This document shows positions 42,311 through 51,800 of a stretch of 64,000 nt of DNA, piece by piece. The stretch's first letter is position 1. The number at the start of each line of letters is the position of its first letter. Source of the DNA: CAYQJL01 sp964612295 (GTDB lineage Bacteria > Eisenbacteria > RBG-16-71-46 > CAIMUX01 > WJJG01); contig CAZTDY010000012.1 of NCBI GenBank assembly GCA_964612295.1, positions 17,859-81,858 of the forward strand. Reading direction: 5' to 3'. Both the position numbers and the translations under genes were made by a program. Below the pieces are notes generated by a model that saw only the letters and a program-made list of their open reading frames with translations, searched no databases and was not told the DNA's origin.

Positions 42311-43582
42311 GTGAACGTACCGTTGTTGGCTGTCATGGTTGGGCTGCTCGTCTGCTCGGCCTTCTTCTCGGGGACCGAGGCTGCGCTCTTTTCGCTGACC
42401 CGGCTTCAGATCCACCGACTGGGCGAACGTCGCGATCGCGCGTCGAGGCGTATCCGCCGCATGCTCGATGATCCCGCCCAGACCCTCACCACCCTGCTCG
42501 TCGGGAACAACCTCGTGAACATCGCCCTATCCTCGATGGCGACCTACTTCTTCCTGGCGCTCTTGCAGGGGCGTCGCCGTGGAGAGGCGGTGGAGATCGC
42601 GACCCTGGTTGTGACCCTCGCGGTGCTGCTCGTGGGGGAGATCACCCCGAAGACGCTGGCGGTCAACCACAACCTGAGGATGGCCCGGCTCACCTCGGGC
42701 GCTCTGGTGCTGATCGGGCGGATCCTCGAGCCGGTGACCCGCGCCATGCACGCCCTGTCGGTGCAGGTCCTCAAGCTGATGCGCATCGATCCTCGCGACC
42801 GGCTCCAGCCGGGACGGTTGATCTCCCGCGCGGAACTGCACGCGCTCTTAGAGGATGTGGATGAGAAATCCTCGGTGATCACGCGGCACGAGAGCCGCAT
42901 CGCTCAGAACATCCTGGGGTTCTCCAAACGATCCGCCGAGCAGATCATGACGCCGCGGGTGGATGTGATCGATCTCGACCTCGACAGTCCCGTGGATGGG
43001 GCGGTCGAACTGATGCGCGAGACCCGGCATTCGCGGTATCCGGCCTACCGGGATGACCCCGATGAGGTTCTTGGATTCGTGCACGCCAAGGAATTCCTTC
43101 TGAACCCCGAGCGGGATATCGGGGAAATGGTCCGCCCCATCGTCTACCTTCCCGAGGCCGCGCCGGTGGCCGGTGTCTTCTCGGAGATGCAGCGCGCCCA
43201 GACGGCGATGGTGATCGTGGTCAACGAGTACGGCGAGATGGTGGGGATCATCACCCGGGAAGATGTCATCGAGGAAATCGTCGGGGATATCTACGACGAG
43301 TACGACCTGGAAGAGGCGCCCGTGCGCCGGAAGGGGGAGAATCGCTACATCGTCAGCGGGAGGATGGATCTCGCCGACCTGAATGAAGAGCTGGAGCTGA
43401 CCTTGCCCGATGAGTCGTCCGTCACCCTCAACGGATTCTTGTGTGAGGTGCATGGGCGCATCCCGCGGGTCGGAGAGATCGTGGTCTGGGAGAGCTGGCG
43501 CTTCCACATTCTCGAGGTCGCCCGTCACCAGGTGCAGAAGGTGCTGCTCGAGCTGCCCTCGCCGGGAGAGGGGGGCGAATGA
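42311..43582 (+). CDS. CNNM/HlyC-CorC family membrane protein with CBS pair (first copy)
   Basis: About 423 residues: a DUF21/CNNM membrane domain (LLVCSAFFSGTEAALFSLTR, VGNNLVNIALSS, LLVGEITPKTLAVN), two CBS domains (SAEQIMTPRVDVIDLDLDSP, then TAMVIVVNEYGEMVGIITRE) and the C-terminal CorC_HlyC domain (YIVSGRMDLADLNEEL). Relatives are linked to Mg2+ or Co2+ efflux; the older hemolysin name is misleading. The GTG at 42311 has GGAGGA close before it; a GTG 15 bases upstream is an alternative. Its stop is coupled to the second copy. Confidence 0.92.
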   Translation: MNVPLLAVMVGLLVCSAFFSGTEAALFSLTRLQIHRLGERRDRASRRIRRMLDDPAQTLTTLLVGNNLVNIALSSMATYFFLALLQGRRRGEAVEIATLVVTLAVLLVGEITPKTLAVNHNLRMARLTSGALVLIGRILEPVTRAMHALSVQVLKLMRIDPRDRLQPGRLISRAELHALLEDVDEKSSVITRHESRIAQNILGFSKRSAEQIMTPRVDVIDLDLDSPVDGAVELMRETRHSRYPAYRDDPDEVLGFVHAKEFLLNPERDIGEMVRPIVYLPEAAPVAGVFSEMQRAQTAMVIVVNEYGEMVGIITREDVIEEIVGDIYDEYDLEEAPVRRKGENRYIVSGRMDLADLNEELELTLPDESSVTLNGFLCEVHGRIPRVGEIVVWESWRFHILEVARHQVQKVLLELPSPGEGGE

Positions 43583-44871
43583 GCCTGACCACCTTCGTCC
43601 TGATCCAGATCCTCCTCCTGGTCTGCGCGCTTCTCGGATCGGCGTTCTTCTCCGCCACCGAAATGGCGCTGCTCTCGGCCAACCGTCTGAGGGTGAGTCA
43701 ACGTGCCAAGAGCGGGTACCCGGCCGCGATCCGCGCGGCCCGCCTGCTCGGGCGGCGCGAGCATCTCCTGGTGATGTTCCTGATCGCCCAGGCCGCACTC
43801 AACGTGTTCGCCGCGGCGCTGGCCACCGGCCTGATCGACCGGGTACTCGGCCACGGCTGGCTGGCGCCGCTGCTGGCGACGGTAGGCATCACCGTTCTCG
43901 TCGTGGTGACCGCCGAAATCGTCCCGAAGGTCATTGGCAAGCGGGAGGCCGAACGCCTCCTCATCCGACGTTCGCGCGTGCTCGAGTTCCTGCACTTCCT
44001 GTTCCTGCCGCTGACGCACGCCTTCGACTTCTACATCCGGCTGCTGCTCAGGGACAAGAAGATGGGCGGATCCGCCCTGCTGGTCACGCGCGAGGAGCTC
44101 AAAGTGCTGGTCCGGGAGGCCGAGAGCAAGGACGAGGCCGGCCACCGCGAGAAACGTATGCTCGAGTCGCTGCTCGAGTTTCGGGAGACCGTGGCCCGGG
44201 AGGTCATGATCCCGATGAACCAGGTCATCTCGCTTCAGAAGGACACGACCGTCGATGTCTTCCGTTCGATGGTCCGTCGCCATGGGTTCACGCGTCTGCC
44301 GGTGTACGAGAAGCGCGACGACCTCATCGTCGGCGTGGTCAACGTGTTCGATCTACTCTACGACGCCGAGGTGGGGGCCACCGAACCGGTCGAGTCCTAC
44401 ATCCGCGAAGTGCCCATCATTCCCGAGACGAAACGGATCGATCACCTGCTCATGGAACTGCAGAAGACCCGCAATCCGATGGCGGTCGTGGTCGATGAAT
44501 TCGGGTCCTGCGCGGGGATCGTCACGGTCGAGGATATTGTCGAGGAAATCATGGGTGAGATGGCCGACGACCATGATCGGGACCGCAGCTATCGCAAGAT
44601 TCGCAAGCTCGCCGCGGGGGTCTACCTGGCAGAGGGACTGACCGACATCGACGACATCAACCAGGAACTCGGTCTCCAGCTCCCCAAGACCCGGTTCGAC
44701 ACGATCGGCGGGCTGGTGCTCCACCGCGCGGGCCGGGTGCCCCGCGAGGGCGAGAAGTTCACGATGCACGGGCTGGCGATCGAGGTGCTCGATGCGAACG
44801 CCTACGGCGTCCAGGTGGTCAAGATCACCCTCGCCCAGCCGGCGCCATCCCGCTCTACGGACGGTTCGTAG
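43579..44871 (+). CDS. CNNM/HlyC-CorC family membrane protein with CBS pair (second copy)
   Basis: A 430-residue protein with the same order as its neighbour: DUF21 membrane domain (LLGSAFFSATEMALLSANRL, VTAEIVPKVIGKREAE), CBS pair (VAREVMIPMNQVISLQKDTT, MAVVVDEFGSCAGIVTVEDI) and CorC_HlyC domain (YLAEGLTDIDDINQELGL). The two copies are clearly diverged, so this is an old duplication and not a recent repeat; they may form a hetero-oligomer. Coupled by ATGA to the first copy. Its end overlaps the convergent sulfatase gene by 17 bases. Confidence 0.92.
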   Translation: MSLTTFVLIQILLLVCALLGSAFFSATEMALLSANRLRVSQRAKSGYPAAIRAARLLGRREHLLVMFLIAQAALNVFAAALATGLIDRVLGHGWLAPLLATVGITVLVVVTAEIVPKVIGKREAERLLIRRSRVLEFLHFLFLPLTHAFDFYIRLLLRDKKMGGSALLVTREELKVLVREAESKDEAGHREKRMLESLLEFRETVAREVMIPMNQVISLQKDTTVDVFRSMVRRHGFTRLPVYEKRDDLIVGVVNVFDLLYDAEVGATEPVESYIREVPIIPETKRIDHLLMELQKTRNPMAVVVDEFGSCAGIVTVEDIVEEIMGEMADDHDRDRSYRKIRKLAAGVYLAEGLTDIDDINQELGLQLPKTRFDTIGGLVLHRAGRVPREGEKFTMHGLAIEVLDANAYGVQVVKITLAQPAPSRSTDGS

Positions 44872-47203
44872 CGCCTGCGCGCTGCCGAGCCTCATCCAGG
44901 GCCGCGGCGTAGCCCGGCTCACCCCGCAGGGACTCGAGTTCGGGATCTCCCTCCAGCTGGTTGAGGTTGTCGTAGCCCAACGCCACCGCCTCGGTGAGCG
45001 CCGCCACCCCTTCCTCGACCTGGCCCAGACGCGCGTGGATACAAGCCAGGTTGTAGTGCAACCTCCCCTTCGGATCGCTGGCCCTGTCCGCCCCCTCCCG
45101 GCCCGCATCGCGCGCACCGGTCAGATCGCCCAGGTTCAGATTCGCGACCATGAGCATGAGGTAGAGACGTTGCGATAGGCTGTCACGGTCCGTGAGTTGG
45201 CGCAGGGCCGCACGCGTGGCTTCCCAGTCCAGCCGCTGCTCGGCGAGCTCGGCCGCCAGGCCCCAATAGGTGCGTTCGTCGAAGCCTCGGTCTCGGCCGC
45301 GGGCGAGCAGATCCTTGGCGCGATCCTCCAGCTCGAGCGCGGCGGCTCCTCTCACCTGGGCGGCCCAGTCTCTCCCGCGTGCCGCCGGCCGATCGGTGCC
45401 AAAGCGTTCGATCGCGGCGGCGGCTTCGATCCACTCGTCCCAGAGCGCCTTCTCTTCACCCACCGAAGCAGCCTTTCCGCGTTCGAAGCTGGCGCGGGCC
45501 TCGTCGAACCTCTGCTGGCGGACGAAGATCATGCCGCGCTTCTTGGCGGTCGAGCGGAGAGCGCTCTCATGCTCGGCGGCGCGCTCGTAGGCGGCGTGCG
45601 CATCGTCGTACCGTTCGAGTTGCACGAGCGCATCACCCATGGTCTCATGGCCGAACGTGTTGGTCGGCCGCATTTCCAGGAAACGCTCGAGCCAGGGGAT
45701 GCCCTCGCCGCCCCGGCCGACCTTGACGAGCGAATGTCCCAGCGCCAGAAGCGCCGTGGCATTGTCGGGCATCTGCTCGACCACGATCTGGAGCTCGGTC
45801 GCGGCTTCTTCCCACCGGCCTGCTTCCGCCAATGTCTTGGCGAGCTCGTAGTGGGAGTTGAAGAACCCGATGACATCCTTCGGATCCGGCAGCGAGTCAG
45901 CCGGTGGGCTCTCCTCGTGACCGGCGGTCCACACGTAACCCAGACTGCGCAGGCGTTCCTCGACCTCCGGCGTGAGCTCGTTTTCCTCGGGGAGCGCAGA
46001 GGTGGACTCATGGCGGAGACGATAGTTGCGCAGGTGCTTTTCCAGCTCGGCCGCGGCGGCGGATGACTCCGATTCGGCCTCCTCGATGAGATTCACTCGC
46101 TCATCGGGATCCTGGGCCAGATCATAGAGTTCCGGTCGGGGCGCCTCGATCAGCTTCAGGGTTTCGGTGCGCCACGCGTAGAGCGGGCTCCAGCCGTAGT
46201 TGTAGTAGGGGTAAAGCGTCTCGAGATAAAGCCCCGTCCGCTCGGGGACCGGGCCGCCGTCCGGGATGCCGACGAGCGAGGCGCCATCGATGTCTTCGGA
46301 CGCGGGCGCATCGCCGCCGCCCAGTTCGATCATCGTCGGCAGGAGATCGACCGTCCCGACCAATCCGCTTTCTCTCCGCCCCGCCTCCTGCCCGGCGGCC
46401 TTCCAGATGTAGGGGACCTGCAGGCAGTCCTCGTAGAGAAAGACACCGTGCCCCAGCTCCTGGTGGTCCTCCAGTCCTTCCCCGTGATCGCCCACCACGA
46501 AAATATGAGCGTCATCGAACCGGCCGGCGCTGCGCAGGGCCGCCATCAGATCTCCGAAGGAGGCGTCCATCTCGCTGATCTCGGCATCATAGGGCGTGCC
46601 CCGCGTCTGGGACGCGTACGGTTCGGCCGGATCCCAAGGCGTATGAGGGTCGAAGTAGTGCACCCAGAGGAACATGGGATCGGATCCGGCCTGATTGAGC
46701 CAAGCCACCGCTTTGGCGGTGGTCTCGGCCGCGGTCCGCTGTTCGATCACGTCATCGTCGTAGGTCTCGAACCCCTGGCTCAGCCCGAACGTCCGGTTGA
46801 GCACGAATGCGCTGAGGAATGCGGCCGTCTGATACCCCTCTGCTGCGAGCAGTTCGGTCACGGTCGTCTGGTCCTCATTCAGGATGAAGCTGCCGTTGTT
46901 GCGCACGCCGTGCCGCAGGGGGGTGAGAGCGGTCAGCATCGACGCATGGGAAGGGGAGGTGACGGGGATCGTGGCGGTCGCGTTCTCGAACAGCACCGCC
47001 CGGCTGGCGAAGGCGTCGAGGTGCGGGGTGTCGGCCAGCGGATACCCGTAACAGCCCAGCCGGTCGGCGCGAGTGGTATCCAGGGTTACCAGAATGATGT
47101 CGGGGCGCGAGCCGCCCGATCCACATCCCGGCAAGATCAACACCGCAGCCAAAAGCAAAGTCCACCACAGGCAGACCGGGAAAGCGATTCTCATGGATGT
47201 CAC
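44855..47203 (-). CDS. Sulfatase-superfamily lipoprotein with TPR repeats
   Basis: A 782-residue lipoprotein: leader ending in lipobox LPGC, then an alkaline-phosphatase/sulfatase domain to about residue 450 (IILVTLDTTRADRLGCYGY, WVHYFDPHTPWDPAEPY, FVVGDHGEGLEDHQELGHG), then TPR helices to the end (AATELQIVVEQMPDNATALL, GDALVQLERYDDAHAAYERA). At the nucleophile site it reads VTSPSHASMLTAL: Thr replaces the Cys/Ser that becomes formylglycine, and His the usual Arg. Enzymes of this PSHASLLT type may be phosphohydrolases or transferases. The substrate is unknown. Confidence 0.85.
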   Translation of the reverse strand: MTSMRIAFPVCLWWTLLLAAVLILPGCGSGGSRPDIILVTLDTTRADRLGCYGYPLADTPHLDAFASRAVLFENATATIPVTSPSHASMLTALTPLRHGVRNNGSFILNEDQTTVTELLAAEGYQTAAFLSAFVLNRTFGLSQGFETYDDDVIEQRTAAETTAKAVAWLNQAGSDPMFLWVHYFDPHTPWDPAEPYASQTRGTPYDAEISEMDASFGDLMAALRSAGRFDDAHIFVVGDHGEGLEDHQELGHGVFLYEDCLQVPYIWKAAGQEAGRRESGLVGTVDLLPTMIELGGGDAPASEDIDGASLVGIPDGGPVPERTGLYLETLYPYYNYGWSPLYAWRTETLKLIEAPRPELYDLAQDPDERVNLIEEAESESSAAAAELEKHLRNYRLRHESTSALPEENELTPEVEERLRSLGYVWTAGHEESPPADSLPDPKDVIGFFNSHYELAKTLAEAGRWEEAATELQIVVEQMPDNATALLALGHSLVKVGRGGEGIPWLERFLEMRPTNTFGHETMGDALVQLERYDDAHAAYERAAEHESALRSTAKKRGMIFVRQQRFDEARASFERGKAASVGEEKALWDEWIEAAAAIERFGTDRPAARGRDWAAQVRGAAALELEDRAKDLLARGRDRGFDERTYWGLAAELAEQRLDWEATRAALRQLTDRDSLSQRLYLMLMVANLNLGDLTGARDAGREGADRASDPKGRLHYNLACIHARLGQVEEGVAALTEAVALGYDNLNQLEGDPELESLRGEPGYAAALDEARQRAGATNRP

Positions 47204-47231
47204 CCCTCAAACCGGAACCTGCCTGTTCCGG

Positions 47232-48104
47232 CTACTGGAATAGTCCTCGAACGCGATAGCTGACCACGCGGCCGTCTTCGGTTGAAAGCAACAGCTCAAC
47301 CTCACCCTTGTCGACGGTCACGGCACCGCAGCTTTCGCAGCGCTCGACCTTGATGTTGTCGAACTCGTGTTCTACCAGGTGCTCCCCGCACTTCGCACAC
47401 ACCCACCAGTAATCCTCGTCACCCAGTTCAAGTTCCCGATCGGCGCGGTCGCGATCCAGCTCCCGGCGACGTTCTGCGCTGCCAGGCACCGGGGTGAGGA
47501 AGTCCTCTTCCTCATCATAATCGTCGTATTCGAGATCTTCCTCCTCCTCTTCGGCGACGGGCTCGGTCTCAGGCTCGGCTTCGAAGGGGACATCATCGAC
47601 ATAGTCGGTCAGAGTATCCTCGCCGAGAGGATCGTATGGTTCGTTCGATCCCGGGGTGCCTGGAACCGCGGCCTGATGCGGCCCGGTCGCCGGCGCGGAT
47701 TGCAGCTCCTCGATCCGCACTTGCGCATCCGCAAGGTCGTTCTGAGTGCGCCTGCGCCCGAGCTCGGCCCGGGCGAGTTGCGCTTTGAGATCGCCGAGTT
47801 TCTTCTCCAGCGTCCGGATCTTCTTCTGGCTCGACTGCAGCGCGGCCTGGGAGGCCTTGGCCGTGCTCTTCTGGGCCGCGGTCTGCTTGGGAGCGCTCTT
47901 TGCAGGCCGCTTGGCGGCCGTGGCCTTTTTCGTGACCTTCTTCTTGGCGACCTTCTTGGGGGATGCCGGCCGCGTGGCCGTCCGCTTCTTCGTCACGGCC
48001 TTCTTCGTCACCCTCTTCTTGAGAACGACCCGTTTCTTCGCGGCCCGTTTGGGCGTGGTCTTTTTCTTGGCCGTCCGTCGGGTGGCCCGTTTGCCCGTCG
48101 CCAT
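47232..48104 (-). CDS. Zinc-ribbon protein with histone-H1-like lysine tail
   Basis: A 290-residue protein in four parts: Lys/Ala/Thr-rich basic tail (1-~85, repeats like KKVTKKAVTKK), a coiled coil (~85-135, KIRTLEKKLGDLKAQLARAE), an acidic Glu/Asp stretch (~165-205), and a C-terminal zf-TFIIB-like ribbon with CAKC at 236-239 and CESC at 256-259, then VDKGEVELLL. I use the ATG at 48104, nine bases after GGAGG; the GTG at 48110 is too close to it. The basic tail suggests nucleic-acid binding and the ribbon a transcription-related role, but function is unknown. Confidence 0.8.
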   Translation of the reverse strand: MATGKRATRRTAKKKTTPKRAAKKRVVLKKRVTKKAVTKKRTATRPASPKKVAKKKVTKKATAAKRPAKSAPKQTAAQKSTAKASQAALQSSQKKIRTLEKKLGDLKAQLARAELGRRRTQNDLADAQVRIEELQSAPATGPHQAAVPGTPGSNEPYDPLGEDTLTDYVDDVPFEAEPETEPVAEEEEEDLEYDDYDEEEDFLTPVPGSAERRRELDRDRADRELELGDEDYWWVCAKCGEHLVEHEFDNIKVERCESCGAVTVDKGEVELLLSTEDGRVVSYRVRGLFQ

Positions 48105-48178
48105 TGGCACAAACCTCCATCCTCGGCCCGTCCGAGGTGCGGACGGGTGTCATCGCCTCCGCGAGCGACGACGAACCT

Positions 48179-48673
48179 CTACCAGCTCATCCGGAGCACC
48201 GAAAACCGGAACGACAATCCGCTGCCGGCGCGGGATCCGCTCCGGTCGGGTCGCTCCGATGGGTTTCCACTCGATCTGCCTTCCACCTGCCGTCCTGGGG
48301 CGGGCAGGCGCAGCTTGTCGGCCAGGAGGCAGGGAGTCTCGCTCTCGGCGAAAAGCGCCTGATCCCCCCGCGTGGCATGCCAAACCCCGAAGACGAAGCC
48401 TCCGAAGGTGCCGATGACCACGCTCCAACGCACCGTCTCGGACTGTTTGCCGCTATCCTCGATCACCAAGGTCAGGGTGCCGCCGAGCACCAGCCCGGTC
48501 ACCGCCCCCAGCAGGGTGTCCTTGGTGACCGTCAGGAGCGGATCCGCGGCCCTAGCGGGGCGGGCGATGGCCCCCAGGAGCAGAAAGAGCACGATCGTCA
48601 GGGACAGAGCCGCAGTCCGGCGGCCGCGGGGGGGGCGTAGCAGAGCATTCGGGCGGGAACGCACGATCCTCAC
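48179..48673 (-). CDS. Hypothetical exported/membrane protein with glycine-zipper-like segments
   Basis: A 164-residue protein of unknown function. A basic start and hydrophobic segment (LSLTIVLFLLLGAIARPARA) look like a signal peptide ending in ARA. Two Gly-rich hydrophobic segments (LLGAVTGLVLGGTLTLVIED and VVIGTFGGFVFGVWHATR) separated by a short charged loop follow, then a polar Ser/Arg/Pro tail that looks less protein-like. An opposite-strand open frame overlaps it, but the signal peptide and paired Gly-zippers favour this strand. Confidence 0.6.
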   Translation of the reverse strand: MRIVRSRPNALLRPPRGRRTAALSLTIVLFLLLGAIARPARAADPLLTVTKDTLLGAVTGLVLGGTLTLVIEDSGKQSETVRWSVVIGTFGGFVFGVWHATRGDQALFAESETPCLLADKLRLPAPGRQVEGRSSGNPSERPDRSGSRAGSGLSFRFSVLRMSW

Positions 48674-48812
48674 TCCCTTCTCATGGGACTCAGTTCTCGA
48701 TGGCCGATCGAGCGCATTCTAGATAGGCCCTCCCCAAGGGTCAATGAGAACACCATCGGTTTCGAGATCGATCGCGCAACTCGTTGCAATGCAATATGTT
48801 GAGTGTGTAGGT

Positions 48813-48841
48813 TTGCTTTCGGGCTCTGGAAGCGCCATAGT
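48813..48841 (+). promoter_or_regulatory. Candidate promoter for dnaE
   Basis: TTGCTT at 48813 and CATAGT at 48836 are 17 bases apart in an A/T-rich patch 55 bases before the chosen dnaE start, in the divergent gap shared with the membrane-protein gene. Both boxes are partial matches. Confidence 0.35.
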
Positions 48842-48895
48842 ATCAAAGGCGCTATTTCCCAAATCCTGAAAACGAGAACCTCGCAGGGGGACGAG

Positions 48896-51800
48896 TTGTC
48901 TTCGCCGCCGTTTGTGCATCTGCATGTCCATACCCAATACAGCCTCTTGGATGGGGCCTGCAAGGTCGATGAACTCGCCAAGAAGGCCGCCGCCTGTTCG
49001 ATGCCGTCAATTGCCCTCACCGATCACGGCAACCTCTTTGGGGTCGTGCCCTTCTACCGCGCCATGCAGAAGGCGGGGGTCAAACCGATCCTCGGGATGG
49101 AAGCTTACGTGGCGCCCAAGTCACGTCACGACCGCACCCGCCAGAACGGCCAGATCGCGCATCACCTGGTTCTGCTCGCCAAGAACCTCGAGGGGTACGA
49201 GAACCTCATTCGGCTCTCCTCGATCGGCTTCCTCGAAGGGTTCTACTACAAGCCGCGGATCGACCGGGAGGCGCTGAAGCAGCACGCCGGAGGCCTGATC
49301 GGGCTCTCGGCCTGCCTGAAGGGGGAGGTCAATCAGCTCGCGAGGTCGAACCGGCTCGATGAGGCGGCCGAGGCGGGAGCCTTTTACAGCGAACTCTTCG
49401 GGGGCGAGTTCTATCTCGAACTCCAGAACCACGGCATTGAAGATGAGCTCCGGGCCAACGAGCAGCTGATCACACTGTCCCGCAAGACGGGACTGCCGCT
49501 CGTCGCGACCAACGACGTGCACTATCTGGAGGCAAGCCACGCGAAAGCACACGACGTCTTGGTCTGCATCCAGACGAATCACCTGCGAGACGACCCCAAG
49601 CGCCTGCGCTTCGAAACCGACCAGCTGTATTTTCGCACGCCGAAGGAGATGTACGAGCTCTTCGGACACGTGCCCGAGTCGCTCGAGAACACCGTCCGCA
49701 TTGCGGAGCAGTGCGATGTCGAACTCGAGTTCGGCAAGCTGAAACTGCCCCAGTTCCCCCTCCCGGACGGGTTCGCGAACCCGGACGACTACCTGAAACA
49801 CCTTTCCTCAGAGGGCGTGCGCGGACGCTACGGCGAGGTGACCCCCGAGATTCAGGAGCGCCTCAGCTACGAGTTGGGGGTCATCGCCCGGATGGGGTAC
49901 GCCGGCTATTTCCTCATCACCCGGGATTTCATCGAGTTCGCGAAGGGCCGCAAGATTCCGGTCGGCCCCGGCCGCGGGTCGGCCGCGGGCAGTCTCGTCT
50001 CATACGCGGTCGGTATAACCAATATCGATCCAATCAAATACAACCTATTGTTCGAACGATTCCTGAACCCCGATCGGGTGAGTATGCCCGATATCGACGT
50101 CGACTTCTCCGACCGGGGCCGCGGGGAAGTGATCCGCTATGTGGTCGACCGATACGGGGCCGAGAACGTCTGCCAGATCATCACCTTCGGGACCATGGCG
50201 GCCCGGGCGGTGGTGCGGGACGTGGGCCGCGTGCTGGGCATGACCTACGCCGATGTCGATCGCATCGCCAAGATGATCCCGGCCGAGCTGAAGATGACCC
50301 TCGCGAAGGCCCTCAAACAGGTTCCGGAACTCAAACAGCTGTCCGACGCCGACAGCCAGGTCGCCGAACTGCTCGAGATCGCGCAGGTGTTGGAAGGGCT
50401 CACCCGACACGCCTCGACTCACGCCGCCGGCGTCGTCATCACTCCCTCGCCGCTGACCGAACACGTGCCGCTCTATCGGGCGCGCGAGGGGGAGGTCACC
50501 ACGCAGTTCGACATGGTGGCCTGCGAGTCGATCGGTCTTCTCAAAATGGACTTCCTGGGCCTGAGAACGCTCACCGTGGTGCAGGACACGCTCGAACATC
50601 TCAGCCGGCGCGGAATCGAAATCGATATCGAGGAGATTCCCCAGGACGATCCGGCCGTCTACGACCTGATGTCGAAGGGCGAAACGGTCGGCGTCTTCCA
50701 GTTCGAGAGTTCCGGCATGGTGGAGTATCTGAAAAAACTCCGGCCGAGTTGCCTGGAAGACCTGGTGGCGATGAATGCGCTCTACCGGCCCGGACCGCTC
50801 GGCTCGGGGATGGTCGACTCGTTCATTGCCCGCAAGCACGGCGAGGAAGATGTCGTCTATGAGCATGACTGCCTGGCCGACATCCTCGAGAGCACGCACG
50901 GCGTGATGGTCTACCAGGAGCAGGTGATGCAGATCGCCTCGACCATGGGGGGCTACAGCCTGGGTGAGGCCGACCTGCTCCGCCGGGCGATGGGCAAGAA
51001 GAAGAAAGAGGTGATGGACGAGCAGCAGCGTGTTTTCCTGCAACGCGCGATCGAACGATCGATCCCCAAGCAGACCGCCGCGCAGGTGTTCGACCAGATG
51101 GCCTACTTCGCCGGATACGGATTCAATCGGTCGCACAGCGCGGGCTACGCCGTGCTCGCCTATCAAACCGCCTATCTCAAGGCCCACTACCCGGTCGAGT
51201 TCATGGCGGCCTCTCTCTCTTCGGAATTGAACGACACCGACCGGCTCGTGATTCTGCTGGGCGAGTGCCGCCGGATGGGGCTCGAGGTCACGCCGCCCGA
51301 CATCAACGAGAGTCGGGAGGCCTTCAGCGTAGAGGGAGAGAAGATCCGGTTCGGGTTGGGGGCGATCAAGGGGCTGGGACACGCGGCGGTCGAGTCGCTG
51401 GTCAGCGCGCGCGCCGAAGCGGGGCCCTTTCGCAACATCTATCACCTCTGCGAGAGCGTCGAGGGACAGGCGCTGAACAAGAAGGGACTGGAAGGCCTGG
51501 TGTTCGCCGGCGCGCTGGATCGGCTGGGCGGCATGCGGGCGCAGTATGCCCTGGCGGTTCCCCTGGCCCTCGAGCGAGCGGCGGCGGTCCGGCGCGACCG
51601 CCTTCGGGGGCAGTCGTCCCTGTTCGGTGACGACCAGACGGTGGTGCAGGAACCTACGCTTCCCGCGGTGGGGGAAGAGGATCCGAGCGAGATCCTGCGG
51701 CGCGAGAAGGAAGCCCTGGGCTTCTATCTGGGCCACCATCCTCTGGACGCCTTCCGCCATCTGCTCGGGCAGCTGACCACCCAGCCGGCTCCGGCGGTCC

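Noticed and set aside
47746..48640. Plus-strand frames overlapping the zinc-ribbon and small membrane-protein genes
   Set aside because: Their translations derive from the complement of lysine codons (Phe/Leu-rich) and show no start signal or domain.
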